DNA of 64,000 nt from Durusdinium trenchii (lineage: Eukaryota; Sar; Dinophyceae; Suessiales; Symbiodiniaceae). Below, piece by piece: positions 32,391 to 42,975 of this stretch. Where the stretch lies: NCBI GenBank assembly GCA_963970005.1, contig CAXAMN010005158.1, positions 32,719 to 96,718 on the forward strand. The letters are read 5' to 3'. The stretch's first letter is position 1; each line of letters begins with the position of its first letter. Position numbers and translations under genes: made by a program. Under the pieces are notes generated by a model. It ran no database searches and was not told the DNA's origin. It saw nothing but the letters and a program-made list of their open reading frames with translations.

Positions 32391-32498
32391 GATCCCGACC
32401 ACAAGGAGATTCTCAACGACGCGAGCGCAGCGAGCAGCTGCGTCGAAGCTCCCTCTGCGAAGGGGCTTGCAGGCGGAGGGGGCAATGGCCATGGCTGA
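32391..32498 (+). CDS. Candidate terminal exon, 35 codons
   Basis: Acceptor CAACGACCAG|, phase 0. Reads DPDHKEILNDASAASSCVEA then PSAKGLAGGGGNGHG and TGA at 32496-32498. Confidence 0.45.
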   Translation, partial: DPDHKEILNDASAASSCVEAPSAKGLAGGGGNGHG

Positions 32499-33529
32499 CT
32501 TGGCTGAGTGGGTGTTTTTGTTGTTGTTTCATCAATGAACCTTCACGCCCATCTCAACCCTCAAAGAGTTGTTGTTTGGCGAGTTTTGTTCTGTGTTATG
32601 TCCTTGATCTTGCCTGTGTGAGGCAGTACTGAGTACTGGTAAGTAGTTTTCGACCGCAGAGACGGATTTGATGGGCCAACACCAGTGACAAGTCCAACAA
32701 GTGAAGGTGGCCCACGTGAACACACTGGCACCACTGCAAACGGTTTGCACTCGCCAGCGAAGTCCCGGTGTGTTTGTTTGGGCCAATTGGACCCAGCCGG
32801 AAAGACCATTGGGCAACAATGTGTTCTCAGCTACTTCATCTCATGACCCACAGTCTGAATGAGTTGGAATCACGCGCTTGGAATCACGCGATCCAGTTCT
32901 CGCGATCCAGTGGCCCCGCACATCATGCAAACCTGCGGGGACGTAGGGTTTGCTGAACTCAACCTGGTGAAACCCAGGTGAAATCGACCCTTCACACTGA
33001 TAACAGCTATTTACAATAGCCAAGGCATTTCGGGTTGCGTCTTGGGTTCATGTCCCAGTGTCTAAGATCGTGACATGTGTATATGACAGTAAGGATTTAG
33101 GGCCTCTTCCAACCAGGCCTCCTTCTTTGCCGCCAGAACCACCGTCCAGGCGAATCAACATCTCTGGAAGAGGCGTCGGATCAGGAGGGGCGGCATCAGC
33201 ACCTCGTGCGTTCAGCACCTCGTGATCACTGGACGTTGGACGACGGACCGTCGTGCCGAATGCTTATGTCCCATGTCCCGGGCGAGGGTCTGGGCGTTTG
33301 AAGAAATATCAACCTCCCCAAGCCTGAAGAGGTCTTACAATCGCGTGTTGGGGTGAGACACGGAACTGTGGCGGTGGATCCAAACCATTCTGTTCATGGT
33401 CAAGCAAGGTCCCAGTTTTGACCCTGTATACCATGTAATCTAAGAGTCTATCCAGTGGGTGACACCAGCGACCGACCCCTTTTCCGGAGCCCAACCTCGG
33501 CTCCGGCAACGGCTCCGTCTGCCTGACAG

Positions 33530-33690
33530 GAGCCAGGGCCCGATGTGACCGAGAAGCTGGAGGAGGCCGATGTCCCGCTCCTGGCCGCTGAAGCGTTCGC
33601 GAACGGAAACCACGGTCGCGACGGTTACCGGGACGGTTTTGGGAGTCTGGTCGCGCCGCTGGGAAGTTGGGAAAAGAACAACATCCGCCC
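33530..33690 (+). CDS. Candidate exon
   Basis: Acceptor CTGCCTGACAG|, phase 0. Reads EPGPDVTEKLEEADVPLLAA, EAFANGNHGRDGYRDGFGSL and VAPLGSWEKN. The long open minus-strand frame over it (33440-34117) is a GC-driven shadow. Donor perhaps GGGAA|GTTGGG. Confidence 0.48.
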
Positions 33691-34029
33691 GAAATTGGGC
33701 TCTCATCAAACCAACAGAACGAGAGAGAGAGAGAGAGAGTTGAATGTGCAGCTGTTGCCCTTGAAATGTTGAAGCCTCGAAGTCATTGGCAGCATCAGTT
33801 CGTCTCCAACCTCTTGCTGTTGCGCCAGTCGATGAGATGAGTAGCCTTGAAATCGGAGACATGTGTTCAAAAAAAAGGAGCTCCGCAAGTCTCATCTGAA
33901 GTCCAATTTCATCCCTCAGCTTCCACTCTTGCAACAGTGGTTGTTTGTGTACTACACAGTTGGAGCCCTGGAGCTGCCGATCGCCCAAAGGAAGACAGAA
34001 AGACATCGAACCCATCCGCCCTCCGCCAT

Positions 34030-34145
34030 CCGCGACACGGGTCTTCCCCGGCCGTGCCGGGACCGGGACATGGAGGCGGCCTTGGCCTTGAACGAGACCG
34101 AGGAGCTGGTCCGTCAACTCGAGGCACTTGAGACGACGATGCCGG
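34030..34145 (+). CDS. Candidate exon, short coiled coil
   Basis: Reads DRDMEAALALNETEELVRQL EALETTMPVRES. Heptad-like Leu/Ala spacing. Same strand and close to 33530-33690, so possibly the same gene. Confidence 0.45.
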
Positions 34146-34220
34146 TCCGGGAGTCGAGGGTCGGAGGGTGCGGATGGTCGGGATGGGTCGGGAGAGGGCG
34201 GGAGAGGTCTTTAACTAGTG

Positions 34221-34285
34221 TCTGTAACAGTCGGTAAACTAGATCACTCATTTGGAGAAAGGCCTGCAACCTAAGCATCATCCAC
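34221..34285 (+). repeat. Dispersed repeat T, copy 2
   Basis: CTGTAACAGTCGGTAAACTA ... GAAAGGCCTGCAACCTAAGC ... ATCCAC. Closest match to copy at 55186-55266. Confidence 0.75.
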
Positions 34286-34336
34286 TGTTTACTGGTAATA
34301 GGAGATACACAATCCTTTACTTGGGATTGTTGAACC

Positions 34337-34618
34337 ATGTTTTTTCACCCACTGACTCATTGTCATACTCTTCCCCTTCGTGAGTATGTTTACCACCCAC
34401 CAGAGTATGATAAACAATTGTTTGCTCCGGATTCAGCAGTGCAGTCCGGTGCTGTCAGCAGCACAGATTTCTCGTGTGTGTTTTTGCCGCAAGAGAAGGC
34501 GGTTGGCAGTGGCGCCTTGTTTGGTGAAGGTCGTTTGAGCAAGTGTCGAAAGCAAAGGCTTGTGCAGCATGGAACATGCTTTTGTCCCAGACAGCCTGAC
34601 CACCGCATGATCATGTGA
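34337..34618 (+). CDS. Open frame, 93 codons, low confidence
   Basis: ATG-started frame with ordinary composition (APDSAVQSGAVSSTDFSCVF, LPQEKAVGSGALFGEGRLSK) and a TGA. The minus strand is also open. Could be an exon or chance. Confidence 0.28.
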   Translation: MFFHPLTHCHTLPLREYVYHPPEYDKQLFAPDSAVQSGAVSSTDFSCVFLPQEKAVGSGALFGEGRLSKCRKQRLVQHGTCFCPRQPDHRMIM

Positions 34619-34733
34619 AACGCCATGCACGACGTTATTTTCTTAAGTCGTAAGTCGTGAGTTTCTCAAGGCATGGGTGTTCCAAAAGTGGTGGGATAGA
34701 AGGGAACTTGTCTCTTGGTTTTGCTTAGATTGT

Positions 34734-34768
34734 TATGTTCCCTATGGGTAAATTCCTTCTGGGGAATA
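34734..34768 (+). repeat. Dispersed repeat V, copy 1
   Basis: ATGTTCCCTATGGGTAAATT ... GGGGAATAT; partner at 52196-52230 (GATGTTCCCTATGGGTAAGT ... GGGTAATAT). Confidence 0.6.
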
Positions 34769-34989
34769 TGTGTTTATCCCCGGCTCTGGACAAGGAGTTT
34801 CAAAGTTGTCAAATGTTCATCATAGTTTATTTTCAACCACCACCAGTTTTTTGTGGTCAAGCCGAACTTCCCATGAGCTGAATCAAGCTCTTGGTGCTAC
34901 CCAGATTCCCAGTTCATGGACAAATATGCATGAAAGTATGCATGAAGTATCATGAACTAGCATGCATAAGATTCTGCTCTACTCTTCTA

Positions 34990-35098
34990 CCTCGTGTTGG
35001 CGTTCATTGCCGAGAACCCTTTTCCGATTCTGGCATTGCACGGTCAACAGAGCCGGTCATTTTTGCCGGTCTACATGGAATAGAATCAGGTTCTGCAG
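34990..35098 (+). CDS. Candidate exon
   Basis: Reads VGVHCREPFSDSGIARSTEP then VIFAGLHGIESGSAG and meets a donor CTGCAG|GTTCTT. Start not resolved. Confidence 0.42.
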
Positions 35099-35120
35099 GT
35101 TCTTAAGTTCATGACTTCAA

Positions 35121-35161
35121 TCAGTGACTTGAGCCGCTTGGCGGTGAGGTCAAGTCACTGA
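35121..35161. repeat. Perfect 12-bp inverted repeat
   Basis: TCAGTGACTTGA (35121-35132) and TCAAGTCACTGA (35150-35161), 17-base loop. Confidence 0.9.
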
Positions 35162-35950
35162 AGCACGTCAGACTTAGTTGCGGGATGGTTTAATCCGAAA
35201 GCAAAGCAAATTGCCCACCAGAAAACACCCTTGCAGCGATCCACAAAAAATGGCAGATCAAAAACAATTAAACTGGTCTCACAGTCAGCTGAACATGGCT
35301 GGTCTCTCGCGGTTCTTCCATGATTATTGCATGATTGGCTGCACCAGATAGAACCCAACGGGATGGTTGGGCAGCGCCTGGCCCAGAATCACAAGGTGCT
35401 GTTTATCAGAACAGCCATATGCTATGCTTGTATGATGTCATAAGCACTCCATGTGTGGCATATGGCATGTGGAATGCCATTGGACATATTGAACATCGCT
35501 TTACAAGGGGCGGGCTCACTTACACTCCCTTTTTCAACTGGTCATGGGCCGCCTTTTTGGGATCCTTCCTTCTCTCCGTCGGGTTCAACGGCGAGAAGAT
35601 CGCTCGCCTGGCCATCACAGGCGGGTCGCTGGGCTGAGGAGATCGCCCGGCGCCCTGAGGAGACGAGGAGAAGCCCCGGATCCTCCACCAGTCCCAGCAA
35701 GTTAGACTTGGGGATGGCATGGCATGGCATGGATCTTCATGGTTCGGACCATGGACGGCACCCCCTTTCATTCGGACCATCTGTCTTCCGATTCGACCGA
35801 CGGTCAGTGTTTCCAACGTGGTGGGACCGCGAATGTCTGGGAGGTCCATGAGACCAGGGACGAAGGTGGGCTGTGAACGAGGATCGGCAACGGTAGGATG
35901 TGAACATGTTGATGTGTATAAGGCTTCTAACGTGGGTTCAGAGTAGATGG

Positions 35951-36037
35951 CGCAGACCCCAAGAGGTGGTGGTTCTTTTTTGGACCCCCATCTAAAAGAC
36001 ATCTTGGGGGTTGTGCCATCTATTCTGAAACCACTGT
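35951..36037 (+). repeat. Dispersed repeat Q, copy 1
   Basis: GGACCCCCATCTAAAAGACA, then TGTGCCATCTATTCTGAAAC and CACTG. About 85 percent identical by eye to 37197-37276 over the last 54 bases. Confidence 0.75.
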
Positions 36038-36348
36038 ATATGCTTCTATGAGGTGGGTCTAGGTCCTAGGTGACAAATTTTGTTCAGTGTATCTCATCAA
36101 TGCCACGTGGTAACATGTTTTCATGGCTGTGGGTCAAAACTGGGAAGTCCGGGTTGACCACCCAAAAAAATCACAGAATAGATCACCCCTAGGCCCTACC
36201 TCCCAGGGTTTGGACCTCCAGGTTTTGATCCAACTTATTACTTCCCTGAGTCCTTGTGTCCCCGGAACTCATGACGTTTTAAACTCATCTTCATGAATTG
36301 GTATGGATCCACAGGCCTCTCTGAGGTACGGTTTTTTTTGGATACCCT

Positions 36349-36558
36349 TTGTTTGCAAAAATGGATGTTCCAGTTGTACCGAACCCAAGAAGGTCTGTGG
36401 ATCTCTCGGGTATGACCAAAACCACTGAACTACCGATCAACAGGGGATCCACATCAAAAGACTCCGACTGTGATGGAAAATTGAGGAGTTCTCGTGCCGA
36501 TGTAGGTTTAGAATGCAGACTGTCTACGTTAACACTACCAGGGGGCTATGAAAAGTGA
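36349..36558 (+). CDS. Small open frame, 69 codons
   Basis: Reads MDVPVVPNPRRSVDLSGMTK, TTELPINRGSTSKDSDCDGK and LRSSRADVGLECRLSTLTLP, TGA at the end. Hydrophilic. Could be a small gene or a terminal exon. Confidence 0.33.
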   Translation: MFAKMDVPVVPNPRRSVDLSGMTKTTELPINRGSTSKDSDCDGKLRSSRADVGLECRLSTLTLPGGYEK

Positions 36559-36589
36559 CACTGATATAATGTATCTCTCACTGATCGGG

Positions 36590-36632
36590 TTTCTCTCTCT
36601 CTCTCTCTCGCTCTCTCTCTCCTCTCACTTCT
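36590..36632 (+). repeat. CT microsatellite / pyrimidine tract
   Basis: About 40 bp of (CT)n. It precedes the next exon by 30 bp and may serve as its polypyrimidine tract. Confidence 0.85.
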
Positions 36633-36663
36633 CACGGTCTTAGGTGTTTTTGAAAGGTCTCAG

Positions 36664-36870
36664 CCATGCAAACGGGCCATCATTCAAGTTCTTAAACGTT
36701 TGAGCCCCAAACCGCCGTCAGACTCATCATCCGACCGTCTTGACCCTTCGAGTGAGATGGTGTTTGGTGAATCTTTGATATTGGCTATCATCCGCTTCAC
36801 CCGCCTCCTGGGTTGCTGGCGGTGGTCACAGGGGTCCGACCGACATCTCCGTGGGTTGGCTGCTTTTTAG
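36664..36870 (+). CDS. Candidate exon without an ATG-started frame
   Basis: Acceptor AAAGGTCTCAG| after a long pyrimidine tract, phase 0. Reads PCKRAIIQVLKRLSPKPPSD, SSSDRLDPSSEMVFGESLIL, AIIRFTRLLGCWRWSQGSDR and HLRGLAAF, then TAG (36868-36870). Basic N-part, Ser/Asp linker, then a hydrophobic helix (LILAIIRFTRLLGCW). If the TAG is real it is a terminal exon; a donor (CTCC|GTGGGT) lies shortly before it. Confidence 0.5.
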   Translation, partial: PCKRAIIQVLKRLSPKPPSDSSSDRLDPSSEMVFGESLILAIIRFTRLLGCWRWSQGSDRHLRGLAAF

Positions 36871-37196
36871 CGCCCCATGGACATCTCCCTCGACGAAATC
36901 TCCGAGGTGAAGCTGGCATGTCAAAGCTTGAGATTCTGCCAAAGTTTGCGTGAAACTTTGCCCCACTCTCTCTAACCCAGCATTGCTCTAGAGATCATGA
37001 GCAGAATGAGCTGGTTCATCAGTGCATTGACTCAGGCTCTTCAGTTTGTCCCTTTGTGCTACAGCCATTCAATGTGTCAATGTGTCGCTGTCAGTTGGGG
37101 TTGCTTCATCAGGTTTAAGGCCACCCAGGGAGAGAGGAAGTGCATGAACCATGAGGGACTTGAAGCCCAGTCGCTGAGGGACTTAAAGGCTGGTGG

Positions 37197-37276
37197 CACA
37201 AGTCCCCCACATACGGAGACGGACCCCCATGTAAAGAACATCTTGAGGACTGTGCCATCTACTCTGAAACCACTGC
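37197..37276 (+). repeat. Dispersed repeat Q, copy 2
   Basis: GGACCCCCATGTAAAGAACA, then TGTGCCATCTACTCTGAAAC and CACTG. Confidence 0.75.
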
Positions 37277-37775
37277 AAAAAAAAAAAGAACAGCTCATGT
37301 TTGAAGAATGGATACGGCTTCAACCACACCCCCTTTACACTCTGAAGTCAGCAGCTTGTGCAGCTTGAACGTTTGGACCATGGCCGGGTTGAACTCCCAA
37401 GCAACGCCGGACATCCATCGCCTCTTCGCAGTGGAGGAGTGACATGCGGCGGAGCTCACATAGCTCTCATCTAAGCAACGAGGTTGCAAGGCTACAGTCG
37501 CACACACCCAGGACGGTGGCTCCAAGTGGAACTGATTCGCATGAAATCAGCAGGTCACTGGTTTTTTCCGCACAGTGAATCACGGCTGGAGCTGGCGAGC
37601 TATCAGCCTTTGGGGTGCTGCGAGCACGGTGGGTAGCCACGATCAGCTTCTCCAACAGGTGGTACACAATCCATAACTTCGAAGAATCCGACTGCAGATG
37701 CTGAAGAGTGAAGCATCGAAGAGGATGAAAGCGGAGTGACATGAGGTCACTTGGGACCTTGAAAAATGGTCCACT

Positions 37776-38078
37776 TTGGTGTACATATGTGTACACAATG
37801 GACGAGAGCTTGATCGGGGATGGATGAAATGGGGCATCTCCTGTGAATCTTGCATTCAAGCCATGAATGCGCATCTCCTACAAGATTCGTTCAGTGGTGA
37901 TCCACTGATCTGCAATCCTCGTGGCCAAAGAAGCCCCCACCTTCCGCGGCTTCCACCACCGAATTCAGACTTGCCCAGTGGGTACCTCATAGAAGCTGCC
38001 CATGCTCCGATCCCCCAAGCCGCTGCAACCACTGAGGCCAACCAGGAGAAGCCTGAGGCTGCTCGTAAGGGTGGGTGA
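37776..38078 (+). CDS. Candidate terminal exon, Pro/Ala-rich
   Basis: One frame is open through a C-terminal region of convincing composition: NPRGQRSPHLPRLPPPNSDL, PSGYLIEAAHAPIPQAAATT and EANQEKPEAARKGG before a TGA (38076-38078). The exon start is not clear; the sensible part begins near 37890. Confidence 0.48.
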   Translation: MVYICVHNGRELDRGWMKWGISCESCIQAMNAHLLQDSFSGDPLICNPRGQRSPHLPRLPPPNSDLPSGYLIEAAHAPIPQAAATTEANQEKPEAARKGG

Positions 38079-38280
38079 AGAGGGCAGGTCACAGGCTTAT
38101 GACAGGTTTTTTGACAGTTAGTGAGAACCCATGACGTGTTTCTCAGTAAATGTATTTCATGCTGTTTTGGTGGTTTCTTGTTCGGTTTGTGCCCTTGTGC
38201 ACCTAGAGGGTCCAACGTTCTCATGACATGTTCGTCGCTCCGTTCGCCGCAGCTAGCAGCTAGGCTTGCAGCTATGCTGC

Positions 38281-38361
38281 CGCGATGTTGATGTTGTTAT
38301 TGTTCGTTGTCGTTGTTGTCTTTGTCGTGGTCGTCGTCGTGGTTGTTGTTGTTGTTGGAAC
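38281..38361 (+). repeat. GTT/GTC-type triplet repeat
   Basis: Imperfect (GTT)n and (GTC)n over about 80 bp. Confidence 0.8.
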
Positions 38362-38516
38362 AAAAACAGCGGCCCAACATAGTTGTCACATGTTGTAACT
38401 GGAACTTCGGGACAAGGTTAGGGATACAGTTGAAGGTCTGAGGGAATGTTAGGTTCGTACGTGGCTGGTTGTGTTAGACTTGTTTCACTGAAGTCTCGGC
38501 TGGTTCGTTTTTAGTT

Positions 38517-38777
38517 CCCCAAACGGTGTGTCCACACTGCGGGGTTCTTACAGTAGTTGTAAAAGCCCAGGTTCGATCAGGGTACGCTCTGTGAGCATGT
38601 GCGTTTTGGCTGCGCAGGCTCGCAGAAAAGTTCCCTTATGAGATCTCCAAATGAATTTCTTTGCGCAGGGTCACGCGAAACGCTGGCCGTTGGACGGTTC
38701 TTGACGGAGGTGCGCTCTCGTTGTGGTGCCGCGCGCATTTTTGGACTTGGTGATCACTTTTCGTGGTAGGCGCGAGG
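38517..38777 (-). repeat. Interspersed repeat R, copy C (inverted)
   Basis: Starts CCCCAAACGGTGTG (complement of the plus-copy end) and carries the complements of the copy-B words CACAACGAGAGCGC and CCAAAAATGCGC. Confidence 0.75.
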
Positions 38778-38862
38778 GCCGCAAGGGAAAACTCGCGCTT
38801 TGGTGATCTAAAAGCGACTTCGTGACAGGTGCAGGAGATCGGAGCAGTTTGATGTCGATGTA

Positions 38863-39013
38863 CAGATTTTGTGGCAGGTGCAGTACGTTGTGGACCTTGA
38901 AGTGCAGATTTTGTGGCAGGTGTGATACCGAGCCTTGCAGTGCAAATTTCGTGGCAGGTGCATACTTTGTGGAACTTGAAGTGCAAATTTTGTGGCAGGT
39001 GCAGTACTTTGTG
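38863..39013 (-). repeat. Tandem repeat, CHEICTS type, four units
   Basis: Units start at 38863, 38907, 38943 and 38986 with CAGATTTTGTGGCAGGTG or close variants. The minus strand translates to CHKICTS-like peptides. Abuts repeat R copy C. Confidence 0.8.
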
Positions 39014-39475
39014 ATCCCGTTAGATAGTCCATATTAAAATCCTAGGGGCCAACCCCGGCCAAAATAGGAGTGGTTTTCCTGAAAGCCACCTGCGTCCAGG
39101 AGAAGAATCCGATACAAAAAATTAGCCACAAAGAAAAGCTCAACCTTGGAACAAGGAAGTTCGTAATGCATGCTTTTCCCTGTCTGTGATTGGTTGCACA
39201 GGGTCAAGGTATGATTTTAATATACCACCCTCGAGTGACTAAGGAGTTAACGGAGGCACATGCCAATGTTAGCATCCTTCCTCATGTTTGGCGTGGTTTG
39301 AATGATGCTGCCTGCGGCCAGCTGCATCATTAGCATCTTTGCTTGAAAAACAGATGTATTAAATATATCTGTTCTTTAGTGAAAAGAGAGCCTTGTAAAG
39401 GGCTCAATTTTGGGACGTTTCCTTGACCCTTTGTACTAAAAGCACATCGCCTTAGCGAAGTCAGCCCTAGAGTTC

Positions 39476-40464
39476 TCGAAATTGAGGCACTTCTTGAAGG
39501 GGACTGGGAAAATATCAAAGGAGGCCAAAGCCACATGGACTGGATTTGTGGCTGTGAGAAGAATTGGAGAGACTCTCTTCTTCAGGTGTCCTAGTCAGCT
39601 TGGTTTCGCAGGAGCTGACGATTACATACCAGCGTTTGTCGGCCTTGCATGGGAAGACAAGCTAGTCAAAATCCTGCAAGGGCCTTACCTGACGAGTGTG
39701 ATGGCAGCAGTAGACATCGGAAGCTGCGCTTTCGAATCTGCGTTTGAAAATTGCACAGCGGTGAATTCCAACGGGGTAAAAGAATTCAAGCCAATTGAGT
39801 CAACTGAAGTCAGAGTAGGTTTAGTTTCTCCACAATTCAGTGTGGAATCAGCGGTCGATGCATTCGAAAATCGCCTAAGACCTACTTGTTGACTCCTTGG
39901 TTCAGCGCCTCTCGGACTGTGATATTGCTGGGAACCCCACTCTCCGTGGCATGGCGCCACAGGATCAACAGCAGGTTTTTGGCTCATTGATCCATCAACT
40001 TACATGCTACCAGCAAGACTTGGATGACGTGAAGACGGAACTTGCGGCAGTGTTGCCATGGCAGGGTTGAAGCACTTGACCCTCCGCCTGCGCGGAGGCT
40101 CAACCAAAGACAGCCTCGTCAGTGAAGATGCGCTGAATAACCTCGATTTCCAGATGGGTGCCCTGGAAATTGCATGGCATGTTTTTGGGTATGTGACACT
40201 GAGAAAGCCACCGCCTCGCAGAAGAAACCATTTGAGGAGGCTAAGAGCTTTCCAGATTCCAAAGTCCCAAAACTCAAGGCCCAGCACCAGGCTAGTGTCA
40301 CGACACACAACGAGAGGCAGTTCGACCTGACCCCATCTGACTTGAAGACATTGTTGCCTGGTGGTGGGAGCATTCGTGGTCAGTTCTGGGCCCGCTACAA
40401 CCCGACAGAGCACTGGTTCAGTGTTTCGTATCCGATCAGTGCCTTGGCCTTGATGCCGGCTTGA
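39476..40464 (+). pseudogene. Multi-frame coding remnant, probably of a mobile gene
   Basis: Three successive coding-like pieces. 39476-39892 reads FLKGTGKISKEAKATWTGFV, AVRRIGETLFFRCPSQLGFA and DDYIPAFVGLAWEDKLVKIL. 39893-40070, in another frame, reads LVQRLSDCDIAGNPTLRGMA and HQLTCYQQDLDDVKTELAAV. 40174-40464 reads KPFEEAKSFPDSKVPKLKAQ and FDLTPSDLKTLLPGGGSIRG QFWARYNPTEHWFSVSYP. Either short introns or indels separate them. The last motif (DLKxLLPG...FWxRxNPxxxxFSxSYP) resembles what I remember from multi-copy dinoflagellate proteins; no named domain. Confidence 0.5.
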
Positions 40465-41159
40465 TCATATGTGAGGTGGATATTCACAGCGCTTCGCACT
40501 CGAAGCCGCCTGCACGGAGTGTGTGCGTCTGTCTGTCTCGGTCTGTCTGTCTCGGTCGGTCTGTCACGAAAGACCCCCTTGCCACGAGAATGTAGCATAC
40601 GGATGGGGGACCAGGGTTGGCAAACGAGTAGCCTGCAAAGAATACCCTGACCCCTTGTGCGATCTCATGGCGCAGTTTCTTCAAGACTGGCTCTGCAAGC
40701 CGCAAGCAGGTTCGTTGTTTTGACGGAAGCGCGTGTTGGGTGGCCGACTTGGTTGTTTCCGAGGGGGAACACTGTTTGGTCCAGATTTTGAGCCTGCGGC
40801 AGCCAAGGCGATGCGCTTGATTGCACCCTGCGCCCATGAAATGAGTTAAAGCGTTGATTTTGGTTTCGGAGCTTCCGAGGCTCCAAAACTTCAGTTCCAA
40901 GGTTCGGAATGTGGTTTCTTTTCCTTTTGAACCTGGGGCCTTTGGCTTTTGTGCTGGAACACTGATGATCTTCGTTGGGCCAACTGTCCGAAGTGGAGAA
41001 GTTCAGGCAAAAGACCCCTTTTTTTAAGTGGTTGTGAAGCACGCCAGACTCCCGGTCCGGAACGACCCCAAAACAGACCGAAACCATGTTCTCAGGGTTC
41101 CCAAGAGTTCCCAAAGCAGTTTCCAAATCGGGTCCACGGCTGGTTTTCCAAAGGGTCAG

Positions 41160-41281
41160 GACCAGCTGTTCGTCTCGTGGCCGCTTTCCATGGTCGTTCC
41201 ATCCAGGCCTTGCTATCCGAAGCCGTGCTCCAGTCATGTGTGGTACTCGACCTGGAGGACCCCGCAAGCACGCTTAGCATG
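41160..41281 (+). CDS. Candidate exon whose donor touches a fold-back element
   Basis: Acceptor AAGGGTCAG|, donor ATG|GTGGTT. Reads PAVRLVAAFHGRSIQALLSE then AVLQSCVVLDLEDPASTLSM. Hydrophobic helix pattern. The donor lies at the first bases of the family F fragment. The 200-codon minus frame across 40665-41267 is taken as a shadow. Confidence 0.45.
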
Positions 41282-41330
41282 GTGGTTTCGGAGGTCAATG
41301 TAGGCATCTCTATGCATGGAGTGTCTGGGA
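41281..41330 (+). mobile_element. Fold-back element, family F, right half
   Basis: GGTGGTTTCGGAGGTCAATG, TAGGCATC, then GGAGTGTCTGGG. Confidence 0.6.
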
Positions 41331-41753
41331 TAGAACCTGACTGAGCGAACTTTAGACCGCCGACCAACGTTTCAAAGTTCTTGCGTGCGGTCTTTCTAGC
41401 AAAGCAGGGAGGTCATGAGGATGCAAGAGGATCCGAGATAGACTGAACCTGACACCTTTACAATTTGAGCAACCACCAGCAAAAGGTTCTGGAGACCCAA
41501 TCAAGGCCAAGTTCAAACAAAACAACGAAAGGGATTGGTTATAGACGCATGGGCCTGGGTCATTCCAGCTGCCGTAACGGCCTGCACCACTCGGTGCAAC
41601 CACTGAAAAAGGTCGTCCATTGGACGACAGGAAGCGCTAGGTACGTGAAATCATGGGTGTAAAGGTCAAAACCATGGACCCTCCAAACGGGGCGTGGCCT
41701 CCCTACCTCCGTAGACAGACTTTCTGTAACCAAAAACGCCATTGTTCTCACAG

Positions 41754-41883
41754 ACCTTTCCCTATCAATCCCTCCACTTCGTCGCTGGCGTCGATGGCTT
41801 CGGCCCTCAGGACCCGGAGGAAGCCCTCGAGGAGGCCGAGTCGAGCCTCTCGGCGACATCGGCCGGGCCGCGCTTTGGTTCAG
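41754..41883 (+). CDS. Candidate exon, well bounded
   Basis: Acceptor TTGTTCTCACAG|, donor GTTCAG|GTGTTG. Reads TFPYQSLHFVAGVDGFGPQD then PEEALEEAESSLSATSAGPR. Acidic alpha-helical piece with Ser/Ala tail. Confidence 0.52.
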
Positions 41884-42054
41884 GTGTTGTCCGAGCCGAG
41901 GGAGGTTGGTTTGTTCGGTGTCCTCCAAAAGCATCCCAAATCTCTTCCTGTGATCTCTTGAATCTCTTGTTCGTTGTCCGCTCCAAACACGGGGCTCCTC
42001 TGGGCCCCGGTGATGTTTCTTGGGGCTCTGATCACCCGGTGGACCACCTGGCCG

Positions 42055-42082
42055 CGGTCACCGCGGTCACCGCGGTACAGGC
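42055..42082 (+). repeat. GCGGTCACC short tandem repeat
   Basis: Three units GCGGTCACC/GCGGTAC; may be coding (AVTAVTAVQAV) in the open frame to 42101. Confidence 0.7.
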
Positions 42083-42569
42083 GGTGCCCAGTTGGATCTG
42101 AAGAGGATTGACATGATTCGGTCCGTGGTCCCCGAAGAGATAGATCTGTGGCATGGTTTTTCCAATCACATTCTGAATTAGTGGGGATGTGTATTTTTTC
42201 CATGTGAATGTTCTATCTATTTGGGGACCACTATGTTTTGGATATTGTGATTGATTTGTAAATGATATCTTGAGGGTGAGATGATGTGATTTGGATGTGA
42301 ATGATATGATAATGTCCATGTGATTTTGTGTTAATGTGATGTGTGGAACATTAATATAGTTTAACATACGTTTTGAGGGTGTTTGGTTCCGTGTAAGAGG
42401 CAGGACCCGAGATTGTCCCAAGCTGTGCCAAGATGTCTGCAAACACAGTGGGGCTGTGCAAAGACATACAACTAGAATCAACAAGACGACTTAAATGTTG
42501 AGCTACAATCTACAACACGTGTCTCATCCCATTCTCATCCTCTCTAAACATTCACACGGACCCCTACAG

Positions 42570-42735
42570 GCCCTATATACACAACTCTCTCGCGGCCGAA
42601 CAAGGCGATGAGGCCGCCGCCGCGCCGGAGTTGGAGACAGAAGTGAAGCTTCAGGAGTTATCGGGAGCGAAAAGAGTGGGAGGGCCTGGGCACGCGGCAG
42701 CCAGGCTTTACTGTTGTTCTTCCAGAGCAGTGTCA
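42570..42735 (+). CDS. Candidate exon
   Basis: Acceptor CCCCTACAG|. Reads PYIHNSLAAEQGDEAAAAPE, LETEVKLQELSGAKRVGGPG and HAAARLYCCSSRAVSFIG before TAA. No ATG in the frame. The Ala/Glu-rich part is clearly protein-like. Confidence 0.48.
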
Positions 42736-42930
42736 TTCATTGGATAACAGGGGCAAGATGGATGGGGATGGTTGGGACGGATGGTTGCATGGTCTATAGA
42801 GGTGCTTCCATAGGCTAGGCGTTTGCGAGCTTCAGGATCTTCAGGAAGGTCTGGTCCAAACAATTCCACTTGTCAATTGGATGATCATTTAGGTGGTCCT
42901 ATAGTCTGTCCCAGCACAGTTGGCAAAGGA

Positions 42931-42975
42931 GTATCATTGTGTTTGAGAGAGGCCTGCAATCTAAGCATAATAGTG
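42931..42975 (+). repeat. Dispersed repeat T, partial copy
   Basis: GTATCATTGTGTTTGAGAGA then GGCCTGCAATCTAAGCATAA. The matching CTGTAACAGTCG half occurs separately at 43302-43313. Confidence 0.5.

Noticed and set aside
33440-34117. 225-codon minus-strand open frame
   Set aside because: It is antisense to the better supported exon at 33530-33690 and crosses a GA microsatellite (read as SLSLSLSR).
40665-41267. 200-codon minus-strand open frame
   Set aside because: No motif, low hydrophobic patterning, and it overlaps the plus exon at 41160-41281 that has splice signals.
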